DNA of 64,000 nucleotides from Dyella flava (GCF_016904955.1 NZ_JADIKE010000024.1:58519-122518), one strand, 5' to 3'; shown: positions 8,826 through 17,063, numbered from the stretch's first letter. Numbers and translations are program-made. Notes: generated from the sequence alone by a model not told the origin.

Positions 8826-9596
8826 ATGAACGTCAAGGACAATAGGGACGCATTGGTAGAGAAGTATAAGCAAGTACGAGTTGCTGTGGATGCGGCATTT
8901 GAGCAAGCAGCGCAAGCCGTGATGTTTCATGAGACATGGCGCCCGACGGCTGAGGATGCCGATCTGGTCGAGCGCATGGGAACGTCGTTTGCAACGCACG
9001 CGTTTCAAATAACACGATGGGCACTCAGGCGAGAGCTAGTCATGGCGCTAATGAGGATGTGGGATGGAGGCCGGTCGGCCTCAAGTAACAGCCCCATGGC
9101 AACCTTAAGCATCAAACATATCTCGACTTTTCTTCGAGACAAGGATTCTTTCGACGTTCTTGCTCAGGAGCGAAGCGGGCACCTTGGCCATGAGGGCGAT
9201 ATGATCGCCAAGATGATTTGCGGCACCCTGCAAAGCGTATGTGATTCGGTGTTGCCACAAATCGACAAATATTTGCCTGGTGGCACTGGTCACCAGACCT
9301 TTGAGGATCTGCGCAAGCTGCGTAATAAGCGTCTCGCTCATCACGATATCGCTGGGTCGGTAGAGTTGACTGACCCCACTGATGCGGGCATCGAGGACTT
9401 TTATCGAGATACCTTAGAAATCGTTTCGCTGCTAATGCACCTGGTGAAGGGTGTTGCCTGCGACATGGGCGATACGATCAGTATTTACGCGATGTACGCC
9501 CGGTATTTTTGGGCAAGTGCACGCGGCGAACGAACTGAGGGACATCCACAATACAAGTCTTCGCCCATCGAATTCGAGCCGTTGGCTGATAAATGA
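8826..9596 (+). CDS. AbiU2-like / HEPN-fold protein
   Basis: A 256-residue helical protein from the ATG at 8826; GGGGGA lies six bases upstream, while in-frame starts at 8754 and 8820 have worse spacing. A central segment QTFEDLRKLRNKRLAHHDIAG carries the RNKxxAH-type motif of AbiU2 and other HEPN proteins, and the N-terminal half (TRWALRRELVMALMRMWDG) fits the same family. HEPN proteins are often RNases in abortive infection or toxin-antitoxin modules. This is a family-level inference, not a demonstrated activity. It lies 124 bp upstream of a large uncharacterised gene on the same strand. Confidence 0.6.
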   Translation: MNVKDNRDALVEKYKQVRVAVDAAFEQAAQAVMFHETWRPTAEDADLVERMGTSFATHAFQITRWALRRELVMALMRMWDGGRSASSNSPMATLSIKHISTFLRDKDSFDVLAQERSGHLGHEGDMIAKMICGTLQSVCDSVLPQIDKYLPGGTGHQTFEDLRKLRNKRLAHHDIAGSVELTDPTDAGIEDFYRDTLEIVSLLMHLVKGVACDMGDTISIYAMYARYFWASARGERTEGHPQYKSSPIEFEPLADK

Positions 9597-9625
9597 AGAC
9601 AGGACGACTAACGCTAGGAGATTCC

Positions 9626-9712
9626 AATCTAACCGCCGATGATCTCGATCAATTCGTAAGGCGGTGACTTGAATAAGCGCGAGGTCGGCATTCGAGCTAA
9701 TCTAACCGGCGA
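9626..9712 (+). repeat. Paired 14-bp direct repeats ahead of the 826-residue gene
   Basis: AATCTAACCGCCGA (9626-9639) and AATCTAACCGGCGA (9699-9712) differ at one base and lie 73 bp apart. The second ends 8 bp before the start of the large gene. They could be operator half-sites or duplicated promoter DNA. Confidence 0.4.
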
Positions 9713-9720
9713 CTATACAG

Positions 9721-12201
9721 ATGAGCCAAATAACCGCGACCGTACGCCTAAGGCCAATCAGGTTTGGCTTTCTGGTCCGTCCCAACGACGCCGGCGCCAT
9801 CCTTGAAATCTTGCAGATCAACACTTGCCTGTGGGGCGGTCGTTTCAACCCAATCATTCCGTACTTTCAGGCCGTACCCAAATGGTGGGATAGGCGCGGC
9901 TATAACTTCGATACGGCGAAACAAATCATCAATGGCTACCTCGATCACTACGAGCCAGACTTCTTAGTCGAGGCTGAAAAAGGCTTAGCCGATGGATTCG
10001 GCTTCAATGCTAACCGTGTACTGCAACTATCAGGCCTCATAACTAGGCAGCGTGATCGTCTTTTTAAGGGTGTAGGGCTTAACGTCTATGAGCTCTATAG
10101 TGAACTTTATGAGAAGGAGTTCAAGTTCACACTTCGTCACGCACCAAAGATCAAGATTGTCGAGCCAATGGACCCGGCATTAATGGGATTTTGCGGAACT
10201 GTGTTTGGCTGCTTTCCCACGCACAAAGACTTGCGTTACATCGAGGAAGCGTACAGATACGCGTTTGATCCAACCGAAGTTGTACTAAATGCTGCGTCTC
10301 TCGCTGACCTATATAGCTCCGCGTCGCTATCTCCACTGGATATTGGTGGGGACAAGATCGAAATCCGGTACCCGGACTACGAAAGCCCAACTCTCTTCAT
10401 CATGAAGGCGAATCAATCGCGCGATCTCATAGATTTTTGGAACCTGAGAACCCTCGGCGGCCGCTATCGAGCAATTCCTATAGAGTGGATCGACGAATTG
10501 CGAGACTACTGTACGAACTTCATTGAGGAATCGCACGCGCCTTCGGAGCGTGGACAAAGTAGACCCGATCAAATGGGGAGAATTTTGTACTCCCGGTCTA
10601 TAACAGATTCCGAGATGGAGGGTGTCCTTCAAAAGATTCGGCCAGGGAAATCATCCACACCTCTAATCAATCAAAGCTGGTATCCCCGCATTTGGCACTC
10701 GGGAGCCGCAGAAACACGACTCCTAGCTCGGCCAATTCTCAAGGCTAAGGAGAAGACGTTCCATCTAACCTATACGGAAGAAAATACTGACATTCGCTTC
10801 GACTCCATACACCCCGACTTCGCGGACGAATACGGGAGTAGTTTTCGTTGGGCTAATGTAGTGAGTCTTCGGGATTGGAGCTTTGAGAATAAAGTCGCGA
10901 CAGCCTTTCCTGTCAACTACAGAGACCCCACTTTTTCAACATTCCGTGTCGGCAAAAATAATTTTCTCGCAACGACTGAAGGCTTTGTTCTGTTTCCGTC
11001 GTACCGAAACGTTTCACATCATTGGTCTCTTTCCGATGGTTTTGACGCTATCAGTAAGTGGTTAAAAAATTCAAACATTGAAGTATCAACGTCGCCTTCT
11101 GGCAGGGTAACCCAACAGATCGTTCAGACGCTCGGTGGATTTGGTGGTGTCGGCAAAATCGCCAATGAGTCAATTGTGCGATTGCTCCAAAAAATGTCAA
11201 AGTCCACGTCAAAGAGCATGGGTCAGGGCGCCTTTTCTGGCCAAATTAAAAATGCCACTAAGTCTGATCCGTGGCTCGACGAGGCTGAAGAAAACCTAAT
11301 TCGCCAAAATGCCGTAGAGCTCGGACTTGAGATCAAGTGCAGCAAATGCTCAAGTTGGAACTGGTATGCGCTGCGTGACCTTGACTACAAAGTGCAGTGC
11401 TCTCTTTGCCTGAAAGAATTCAGTTTTCCAATCCTCGAGCCAACCAATTCCTCCGTCGTTCAATGGGCGTATCGACTCGTTGGTCCCTTTGCACTACCCG
11501 ATTATGCGCAGGGTGGATACGCGGCCTCACTAGCGATGCACTTCATCGCTAATGTTGCTGGAAGCAATGAAACAAAAATCACCTGGACCGCTGGAGTGGA
11601 GCTAACCCTAGGCGCGCAGAAAAAGCTGGAGGCAGATTTTATTTTATGGCGTCAACGCACGCGCACGCTCGGGGCCGACTATCCTACTGAAATCATATTC
11701 GGCGAAGCAAAGAGTTTCGGGTCCAATGTAAAGACACATACGCACTCGAAGCAATCCTTGGATAAGGATGTTTTCACAGACGACGATGTGAAACGCATGA
11801 TGGCGTTGGCGCAGGCCTTCCCAGGATCGGTGCTCGTTTTTTCGACTATGAAATCCGGAGACAAGCTTAGCAAGGACGATCGAAAGCGGCTAAGACGGAT
11901 TGCCGTATGGGGCCGGGAGTATGTTAAGGAAACCCGACGTACAAGGGCGCCGGTGATTGTCCTTACCGGGGCAGAACTTTTTACGACTTATTCGTTGGAA
12001 GACACTTGGAAAGCAATAGGCGGGCGTCATGAGCAATTGCTTGGCAGTCACCCCGAATTGAACAGGTTAGGAGTCCTCGCAGATCTCACTCAGCAGCTCT
12101 ACTTATCCATGCCGTCTTATTCCGTTTGGGCAAACTCGAAGTTTGAAAAACGGCGAGCAAAGACCGCTAGCAATGGATCTACCTCAAAACCACGGACTTA
12201 G
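9721..12201 (+). CDS. Uncharacterised large protein with zinc ribbon and PD-(D/E)xK-like nuclease core
   Basis: An 826-residue protein that I do not recognise as a named family. The N-terminus (LVRPNDAGAILEILQINTCLWGGRFNPIIPYF) looks like a conserved domain start. Residues about 540-563 form a CxxC-x16-CxxC zinc ribbon. After it come an acidic residue near 627, D639 within LEADFILW, and E662-x-K664 in IIFGEAKSFG; this order and spacing fit a PD-(D/E)xK nuclease core. The C-terminal tail is basic. GC content is low and rare codons are common, suggesting transfer. Location beside HEPN-like, ubiquitin-like and transposon genes suggests defence. No clear ribosome binding site precedes the ATG. 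Confidence 0.65.
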   Translation: MSQITATVRLRPIRFGFLVRPNDAGAILEILQINTCLWGGRFNPIIPYFQAVPKWWDRRGYNFDTAKQIINGYLDHYEPDFLVEAEKGLADGFGFNANRVLQLSGLITRQRDRLFKGVGLNVYELYSELYEKEFKFTLRHAPKIKIVEPMDPALMGFCGTVFGCFPTHKDLRYIEEAYRYAFDPTEVVLNAASLADLYSSASLSPLDIGGDKIEIRYPDYESPTLFIMKANQSRDLIDFWNLRTLGGRYRAIPIEWIDELRDYCTNFIEESHAPSERGQSRPDQMGRILYSRSITDSEMEGVLQKIRPGKSSTPLINQSWYPRIWHSGAAETRLLARPILKAKEKTFHLTYTEENTDIRFDSIHPDFADEYGSSFRWANVVSLRDWSFENKVATAFPVNYRDPTFSTFRVGKNNFLATTEGFVLFPSYRNVSHHWSLSDGFDAISKWLKNSNIEVSTSPSGRVTQQIVQTLGGFGGVGKIANESIVRLLQKMSKSTSKSMGQGAFSGQIKNATKSDPWLDEAEENLIRQNAVELGLEIKCSKCSSWNWYALRDLDYKVQCSLCLKEFSFPILEPTNSSVVQWAYRLVGPFALPDYAQGGYAASLAMHFIANVAGSNETKITWTAGVELTLGAQKKLEADFILWRQRTRTLGADYPTEIIFGEAKSFGSNVKTHTHSKQSLDKDVFTDDDVKRMMALAQAFPGSVLVFSTMKSGDKLSKDDRKRLRRIAVWGREYVKETRRTRAPVIVLTGAELFTTYSLEDTWKAIGGRHEQLLGSHPELNRLGVLADLTQQLYLSMPSYSVWANSKFEKRRAKTASNGSTSKPRT

Positions 12202-12498
12202 CCTTGGGGCCGGGCGCTCTAGACAAATTAACGGACTTGCATGCGGGGCTTGGTTGCACACACCGCTGGAAATGATCAACAAGACCGATTCAATTTGATC
12301 ACAAGGCCAATGTAGATCGCTATACCGAACTGGTACAGACCGCGAAAGGTTATTTGATACGCAGCCTAGTCAATAGACGCTATCAGGTGTCTACGGAATC
12401 GGGGACGTACCAACGAGCTGGAATGAGTACACTCTGCGTTGATCAGTATGCAGAAAGCTGCTTTTGGTTCGTCACATAAGAAGACATCGGCTTCCAAG
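12202..12498. other. Intergenic stretch without recognisable feature
   Basis: About 300 bases between the convergent large gene and the ImmA/IrrE gene. I see no convincing reading frame, promoter or terminator hairpin with a T-run. Confidence 0.4.
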
Positions 12499-13068
12499 TT
12501 ATCGAGCACTATGGCTTGCGCGCTTCAACTGAACATCGACACCGGTCATTCTCAAGCGCCATTCGCAGAGCTGTTCGCTAGTGCCGAATTCCGTAGCTAT
12601 TTCGCGTACTGATTTGCCGTCGCGCCGCTTGAGCATCAGGGCGGCACGTGGAAGCAGGAGAGCAGCGGCAAGCCAGTCCGCTTCGGACTCTGCTTCGTCA
12701 GAATACTCACTAAGCAGGAGCAAACCCGTTGGTGACACATCCACATGAGCAGGTACGTGCTTGAGCACATAATGTGCAATTTCATGAGAGAGAGTGCTGG
12801 CTTGACGGGCGCGGCTGTGACTCGTGTTTAGCACGATCCCAACCAGGTCACCTTCCCGTAAAGTCATTCCCGACCAGCTATCGGAGTCAGTTGCTAAAAG
12901 CTGCCTTCGGCACGCGGGGGAAATTTCAAGCTGATCAATGTCCAGGATTATGACTCCCAGGCTCCTGGAATATTCCCATGGATCGAGAGGCGAAAGCGCA
13001 TCGAGTCCAAGCGCTGCTCGCGCTTGTTCACTAATCCGTTCCGCCTGAGCCTTAAAACCGTGCCGCAC
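12499..13068 (-). CDS. ImmA/IrrE-family metallopeptidase (CapP-like)
   Basis: A 189-residue protein with the zinc-peptidase motif HEIAH (within ASTLSHEIAHYVLKH) and a downstream acidic ESEADWLAAALLLP helix that supplies the third ligand, as in ImmA/IrrE/M78 proteins. Translation starts at a GTG at 13068 whose first base is the last base of the TAG of the upstream HTH gene, so the two are coupled. ImmA-type peptidases cleave or inactivate a partner HTH repressor on DNA damage; in CBASS and related islands this pair is called CapH/CapP. By inference it derepresses the divergent ubiquitin-like operon. Confidence 0.85.
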   Translation of the reverse strand: MRHGFKAQAERISEQARAALGLDALSPLDPWEYSRSLGVIILDIDQLEISPACRRQLLATDSDSWSGMTLREGDLVGIVLNTSHSRARQASTLSHEIAHYVLKHVPAHVDVSPTGLLLLSEYSDEAESEADWLAAALLLPRAALMLKRRDGKSVREIATEFGTSEQLCEWRLRMTGVDVQLKRASHSAR

Positions 13069-13412
13069 TATTGGTTAATCAGCTTAGCGCGGGCCTGTAG
13101 TGCTCGCTGGGAGGCCAGGATCAGCTCGCCAAGGGCCGTCGCTGTCTCGGCGGAAACGGTTCTCTTCTTACGGAAGTGAGCTACTGCCTGCGGCGGACCT
13201 TGTTCGTCGGTTTCCAGGCCAAGAAACTCACGCGGGTCCCGATTCAGCCACTTACAGATCTTCGCGAAGGTGAGTAGGTCTGGCATGTGGCCGTTCTCGA
13301 CTCGTGAGAGCGTTGCGGCACTAATCCCGACGTCTGTTGCGGCCGCGCGAACCCCCCGCCCTCCTCGTTTAGCAACGACGAGGCGGCCGAACTCCTCAAT
13401 TGATATAGACAT
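13068..13412 (-). CDS. XRE-family HTH repressor (CapH-like)
   Basis: A 114-residue protein. The start at 13412 is chosen because GAGGAG lies four bases upstream; a longer frame to 13502 would cross the operator. An N-terminal HTH_3 domain (GVRAAATDVGISAATLSRVENGHMPDLLTFAKICKWL) is followed by a flexible linker and a C-terminal helix. It is co-transcribed with the metalloprotease and divergent from the Ubl operon. An 18-bp perfect palindrome in the spacer is its likely operator. Confidence 0.85.
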   Translation of the reverse strand: MSISIEEFGRLVVAKRGGRGVRAAATDVGISAATLSRVENGHMPDLLTFAKICKWLNRDPREFLGLETDEQGPPQAVAHFRKKRTVSAETATALGELILASQRALQARAKLINQ

Positions 13413-13467
13413 CGCTCTCCTCAGCAGCCTTGCGCACGGTTGCGGAAACCATTTGACCGGCGTATGG

Positions 13468-13485
13468 TGTCTCACATGTGAGACA
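13468..13485. promoter_or_regulatory. 18-bp perfect palindromic operator
   Basis: TGTCTCACATGTGAGACA is a perfect inverted repeat in the 149-bp spacer between the HTH repressor and the Ubl operon. TTGACC at 13453-13458 could be a -35 for the rightward promoter; the palindrome would then cover the region down to the -10, fitting repression. Two shorter palindromes (AGACGTCT at 13502, GACGCGTC at 13541) lie further right. Confidence 0.75.
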
Positions 13486-13561
13486 AAACGCCTCTTTGGC
13501 AAGACGTCTCATTGATGGTGCAAATAACCACAATTTGTAAGACGCGTCAAGCGGAGGCGGT

Positions 13562-13981
13562 ATGAGTAACGAACCCGATCACATTGAAAAAAAAGAAGAT
13601 TTGGAGAAAGCGGTCGAACATCTCCAAAAGGCTGAAGATACCCTCAAGAGGGGCAACCCAGCGGAAAAGAAGGCTGCCGAGGAAATCGAAGAGGCTTTGG
13701 CTGATATTAAAAAAGCCGAGCACCCGGCCGCGGAATACGAGCTGGTAATCAACCGCAAGCCTTATCGCTGGCCCCGGAAATTCATTGACGGTGCGGAGAT
13801 TAAACGTCTGTCCGGGAGCCCAACTGATTGGGTGGTGAACCAAATCGTCTCCGGTCCGGGCAGCGATCCGGAAATTGGAGATCACCAAGAAGTAGACCTT
13901 GACCATAAGGCACCACCCGAGGGCATCAAGCGGTTCACCACGCGCAAACCTAAGACGAGCCCGGGCGCATGGACACCCTGA
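13562..13981 (+). CDS. Ubiquitin-like protein (multiubiquitin-domain family), single Ubl with coiled-coil N-terminus
   Basis: A 139-residue protein preceded by GGAGG. Residues 1-55 form a charged helix rich in E and K. Residues about 58-130 match the prokaryotic multiubiquitin domain: YELVINRKPYRW, then FIDGAEIKRLSG, DWVVNQIVSGPG and VDLDHKAPPEGIKRFTTRKP. Only one Ubl copy is present. The C-terminus ends SPGAWTP, not a free diglycine, so maturation or a non-standard attachment end is likely. It is the first gene of a four-gene run with the E2-like, JAMM-E1 and DUF6527-like genes, and is the predicted conjugated modifier. Confidence 0.85.
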   Translation: MSNEPDHIEKKEDLEKAVEHLQKAEDTLKRGNPAEKKAAEEIEEALADIKKAEHPAAEYELVINRKPYRWPRKFIDGAEIKRLSGSPTDWVVNQIVSGPGSDPEIGDHQEVDLDHKAPPEGIKRFTTRKPKTSPGAWTP

Positions 13982-14394
13982 ATTTTCTCCCAGAGGAGGA
14001 CCAGACCTTCCTCCGTGAGCGGAACATTGCTCATCAGCTGCTAACAGAGCAGGTAGCTGGTGAGGCGCGGCGGGGAATCGCTTTTTTGAACATCGAGATT
14101 CCCTCGGGCCTATGCCATCAACAGGGCGGTGCGTTGGTGGCCGGTGGATACGCGAGCGTCCTCGTATTAATTCCTAAGGGCTATTCAAAAACAAGGTTGG
14201 ATAGCTGGTATGTAGACCCGCCGTTAGTCCAGGCTGACGGCAAATCCATCGATCGGGCCACCGGCTTGCAACCCTTGTTCGGAAAGGATTGGCAGTTCTG
14301 GTCAAGACATCTGACTGATCAGGAATGGCGTTCTGATGTCGATGGCCTTGAGACATATTTGCAATACATACGAGCGGGACTAAGGGACATATGA
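13969..14394 (+). CDS. Prokaryotic E2-like protein (Prok-E2_E type)
   Basis: A 141-residue protein overlapping the Ubl gene by 13 bases. The pattern GGYASVLVLIPKGYSKTRLD followed by a FGKDWQFWSRHL block and a C-terminal helical EWRSDVDGLETYLQYIRAGL matches prokaryotic E2-like proteins found with Ubl and E1/JAB genes. The only cysteine is C49, before the strand that normally precedes an E2 active site, and no cysteine lies in the GKS...WSRHL region where a canonical E2 would carry it. A different nucleophile or scaffold role is possible. Its stop overlaps the next start (ATGA). Confidence 0.8.
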   Translation: MDTLNFLPEEDQTFLRERNIAHQLLTEQVAGEARRGIAFLNIEIPSGLCHQQGGALVAGGYASVLVLIPKGYSKTRLDSWYVDPPLVQADGKSIDRATGLQPLFGKDWQFWSRHLTDQEWRSDVDGLETYLQYIRAGLRDI

Positions 14395-15791
14395 CCCATT
14401 ACAGCTTGCGGATGCTCGATGCCCAACTTAATCATTTAGCCGGGGAGTTACTGGGTGACGAAAAAGAAGCGGCTGCCATTGCTCTGTGTGGAAGATCCCG
14501 AGTTAGAGATCCGTGGACGGGAGAAGCGGATGAGCGCTTTATTTTGCGCGAAGTGATTTCAGTCCCTGCGCACTACTACGAGACGCGATCTACGGACGGG
14601 TTTACCTGGTCAACTACCCCATTTTATGACGCGCTAAAGCAGGCCGAGGCAAAGGAGCTTGCCGTCGCAGTATTTCATTCCCATCCGGAAGACTTACTGG
14701 AATTCTCCAAAGCAGACGATGTAGCCGAGGCCGATCTATTCCGTATCGCCTTTGATCGACTTGATAGCCGACGGCCGCACCTTTCTGTCGTCATGGGCAG
14801 GAGCAAAAGGATGACAGCAAGGGTGTATGGCCCAACGTTGAAGCCAGAACCAACCGATCAGATAGTCGTCGTAGGGGAGCGCTGGAACTTTGGAACAAAG
14901 AGGATTGACTCAATTCCTGAAGCGCTAGATCGGCAAATTAGAGCGTTTGGAGATGCGTCAACGAAGGAGCTCTCCAAGCTGAAAGTAGGCGTAGTCGGAT
15001 GTGGTGGAACAGGGTCTGCCGTCGTCAGCCTCCTCACCAGAATTGGTGTCCGACAACTCGCGCTATTTGATGCTGATACAGTAGATCAGACCAACCTAAA
15101 TCGCCTTCATTTGACGAATCAGGTGGATGCCTCGTTACGCCGCAATAAGGTTGATGCTGTCGCTTCTGGGTCTGCTGCTATCGGCCTCCCAATTTCCATC
15201 ATTCGTATTCCACATTTTTGTGACCACGAAAAATCGCTGGAAGCACTTCGTTCTTGTGACGTGGTCTTCGGGTGCACTGACGATGATCTTGGTAGGGAAA
15301 TTCTGAATCGGCTTGCCCACTTCTACTTCATTCCAGTAATTGATATGGGTTTGCTAATAGAACCGATGGAAGATGGTGGCTATTCAACGTTTGACGGTCG
15401 CGTGACGGTCGTACAACCAGGCTATCCATGTCAGACATGCCGCGGCTTGATCAGCGATCAGCAAATCTATATTGACTCTTTGCGGCGCGATCCAGAGCTA
15501 CTCGAAGCGAGAAGACGGGCGGGTTACGTGCCTTTAGATAACAACCCAAGTCCGGCCGTTGTCACCTTTACAACTGAGGTTGCAACTATGGCCGTGAATG
15601 AGCTCTTTCATAGGTTGAACGGGTACCGTGGCGTAGATGAGAACTGTTCTGAGCGCGTCAGAAAGTTCAACTATCTCAAGAACGCGGATATTTTGGCGGG
15701 TGGAAAGTCGAGAGAGGAGTGCAAGCTATGCGGTCGCCGTCAGTATGACGGTCGGGGCGACATGAATCCGCTCCTGGACATGACCCTATGA
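14391..15791 (+). CDS. JAMM/JAB peptidase - E1-like (ThiF) adenylation fusion
   Basis: A 466-residue two-domain protein. The N-terminal JAB domain (about 1-150) has an exact JAMM motif H96-x-H98-x7-S106-x2-D109, with a candidate upstream glutamate (E54). The C-terminal ThiF/E1 domain (about 170-430) has the nucleotide loop GCGGTG (203-208), acidic D227/D229 and TNLNRLHL. Two CxxC pairs (from 347 and near the C-terminus, CKLC) should bind zinc. One polypeptide therefore carries activation (E1) and deconjugation or maturation (DUB-like). Overlaps of four bases on both sides indicate tight coupling with the E2-like and DUF6527-like genes. Confidence 0.92.
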   Translation: MTHYSLRMLDAQLNHLAGELLGDEKEAAAIALCGRSRVRDPWTGEADERFILREVISVPAHYYETRSTDGFTWSTTPFYDALKQAEAKELAVAVFHSHPEDLLEFSKADDVAEADLFRIAFDRLDSRRPHLSVVMGRSKRMTARVYGPTLKPEPTDQIVVVGERWNFGTKRIDSIPEALDRQIRAFGDASTKELSKLKVGVVGCGGTGSAVVSLLTRIGVRQLALFDADTVDQTNLNRLHLTNQVDASLRRNKVDAVASGSAAIGLPISIIRIPHFCDHEKSLEALRSCDVVFGCTDDDLGREILNRLAHFYFIPVIDMGLLIEPMEDGGYSTFDGRVTVVQPGYPCQTCRGLISDQQIYIDSLRRDPELLEARRRAGYVPLDNNPSPAVVTFTTEVATMAVNELFHRLNGYRGVDENCSERVRKFNYLKNADILAGGKSREECKLCGRRQYDGRGDMNPLLDMTL

Positions 15792-16129
15792 TACGTCTGC
15801 CTATCCAGCTCGTAGAGTGGCTCGCACGATGCGGCATATTAACTAGGCCAAATTTTCTGTATTCCAACGTCCTAGAAACTCCTTCGGTGGACGAGGTGAC
15901 ATCCGATCTCATCTACCATGAAATCCGCGAGGGTTACTCGAAATGGCTGCATTTGAGGTGTCCAGTATGTGGTGATCACATACAGCTTGAAAGTGCGTTG
16001 CCCAAGCCAGACTGGACGGTGACTGTAGACTGGCTTCGTCGGCCAACCATTTCTCCCTCAATTTGGGAAAGGGATAGCTGCGGAGCGCACTTCTTCGTGA
16101 GGCGCGGTTATGTAGTCTGGTGCAAATGA
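15788..16129 (+). CDS. DUF6527-like small protein of the Ubl operon
   Basis: A 113-residue protein starting inside the stop of the E1 gene (ATGA). It contains WLHLRCPVCGDHIQL, then WTVTVDWLRRPTISPSIW, and ends DSCGAHFFVRRGYVVWCK; the CP-x-CG, PSI and C-x-x-HFF-x-R-x-G patterns fit what I recall of the DUF6527 family. Conserved S, C and H residues leave open a peptidase or transferase role. It is a regular fifth component of Ubl operons of this type, which in related systems are called Bil or Bub. The functional assignment is inference. Confidence 0.75.
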   Translation: MIRLPIQLVEWLARCGILTRPNFLYSNVLETPSVDEVTSDLIYHEIREGYSKWLHLRCPVCGDHIQLESALPKPDWTVTVDWLRRPTISPSIWERDSCGAHFFVRRGYVVWCK

Positions 16130-16234
16130 AAGGTGTGTGATGGGTAGGCTACGTTCGATCCGCTGATGTCATGCGTAAGGCGATCTTGCGTTGAATCCAC
16201 GTAACTTAGGTAAGCGAATAGAGAAGGGGGCGAT

Positions 16235-16654
16235 ATGCTAGGGTTTATCGGAGGATGTGCATTTTCTTTGTTGCTGTATATCTTGCAGAATAATCGTAAG
16301 AAAAGAATAAAAGAAAAAATTGATGAGCTGGATCTTCATATGAGGTACATACAAAAGATAAGGAAATCGTCAGTTGAATTAAATAGAAAAGCATTTATGT
16401 GGATGTTCACGGTCCTTTTCTGCATATCGGGATCTTTGCTGCTTTCTCTTTTTGCGAAAATGTGGTCGCCGAAATTTAGTTCGGGCTTGGTGGAGACTAT
16501 TTTTTCACCATTTTCCCTTGTGCTTTTGATGGGTGCCGTTATTTTTTCCGCCTCGGAAGTGATTGTTTATCATGACGTGTCAAATTTCTCTCGCGCGTTA
16601 GAGAGAATTGAAAACAAAAAGAAAAAACTCGCTGACAAGCTGAGCAATGCTTGA
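16235..16654 (+). CDS. Small membrane protein of unknown function
   Basis: A 139-residue protein preceded by AAGGGGG. Three hydrophobic segments are visible: residues about 1-17 (LGFIGGCAFSLLLYIL), 52-72 (FMWMFTVLFCISGSLLLSLF) and 88-110 (FSPFSLVLLMGAVIFSASEVIVY). Charged helices lie between them and at the C-terminus (ERIENKKKKLADKL), which could form a coiled coil. It is markedly AT-rich compared with its neighbours. It follows the Ubl operon by 105 bp. It may be an accessory membrane effector, but nothing proves a link. Confidence 0.6.
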   Translation: MLGFIGGCAFSLLLYILQNNRKKRIKEKIDELDLHMRYIQKIRKSSVELNRKAFMWMFTVLFCISGSLLLSLFAKMWSPKFSSGLVETIFSPFSLVLLMGAVIFSASEVIVYHDVSNFSRALERIENKKKKLADKLSNA

Positions 16655-16782
16655 TGGAGGCGTAAGCTTCCTCGTCAAGTAGACGTTTCAGAAGTAGAAC
16701 TTTCGACCTTTTGGCGGTGCTCACTGGGCGTCAAGTGAAAGGGCGCCCACTCATCTGGTCGATTCAGTCGAGCTTGGTTTGA

Positions 16783-16968
16783 CTATTTGCGCGAGCGTCT
16801 TGCGGTGCTGTGAGCGGAGTCGCGCGCTTCGGCCAATGCCGAGTCAATTAGATGGAAGCCCGACTTGATGCCGCGCCAGAGCAGGATGAACGGCACGACA
16901 AATTCTCGCGGCGCCTCGCGAAGCCCATCCATGACACCTTCACCAGCACTCTTGATGATTTCTTTCAC
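16783..16968 (-). CDS. Small hypothetical protein, 61 residues
   Basis: A GTG start at 16968 is preceded four bases upstream by GGAGG, far better than the TTG at 17010. The protein (KEIIKSAGEGVMDGLREAPREFVVPFILLW...) has one amphipathic to hydrophobic helix (FVVPFILLWRGIKSGFHLI) and an R/S-rich tail, so it may be a small membrane-associated peptide. No family is recognised. Confidence 0.45.
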   Translation of the reverse strand: MKEIIKSAGEGVMDGLREAPREFVVPFILLWRGIKSGFHLIDSALAEARDSAHSTARRSRK

Positions 16969-17063
16969 GGCGCCTCCGTCTGGGGTCCGATGATCTGATT
17001 GGTCATCCAACTACTCCAAGCACTTTTACCACAGAGATTTTGTGTTGTGCCTGAAAAGGGCAT

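Noticed and set aside
9602..9613. 12-base match GGACGACTAACG also near 17,572, as possible transposon ends
   Set aside because: Matches of this length are expected by chance over this much sequence; no flanking similarity.
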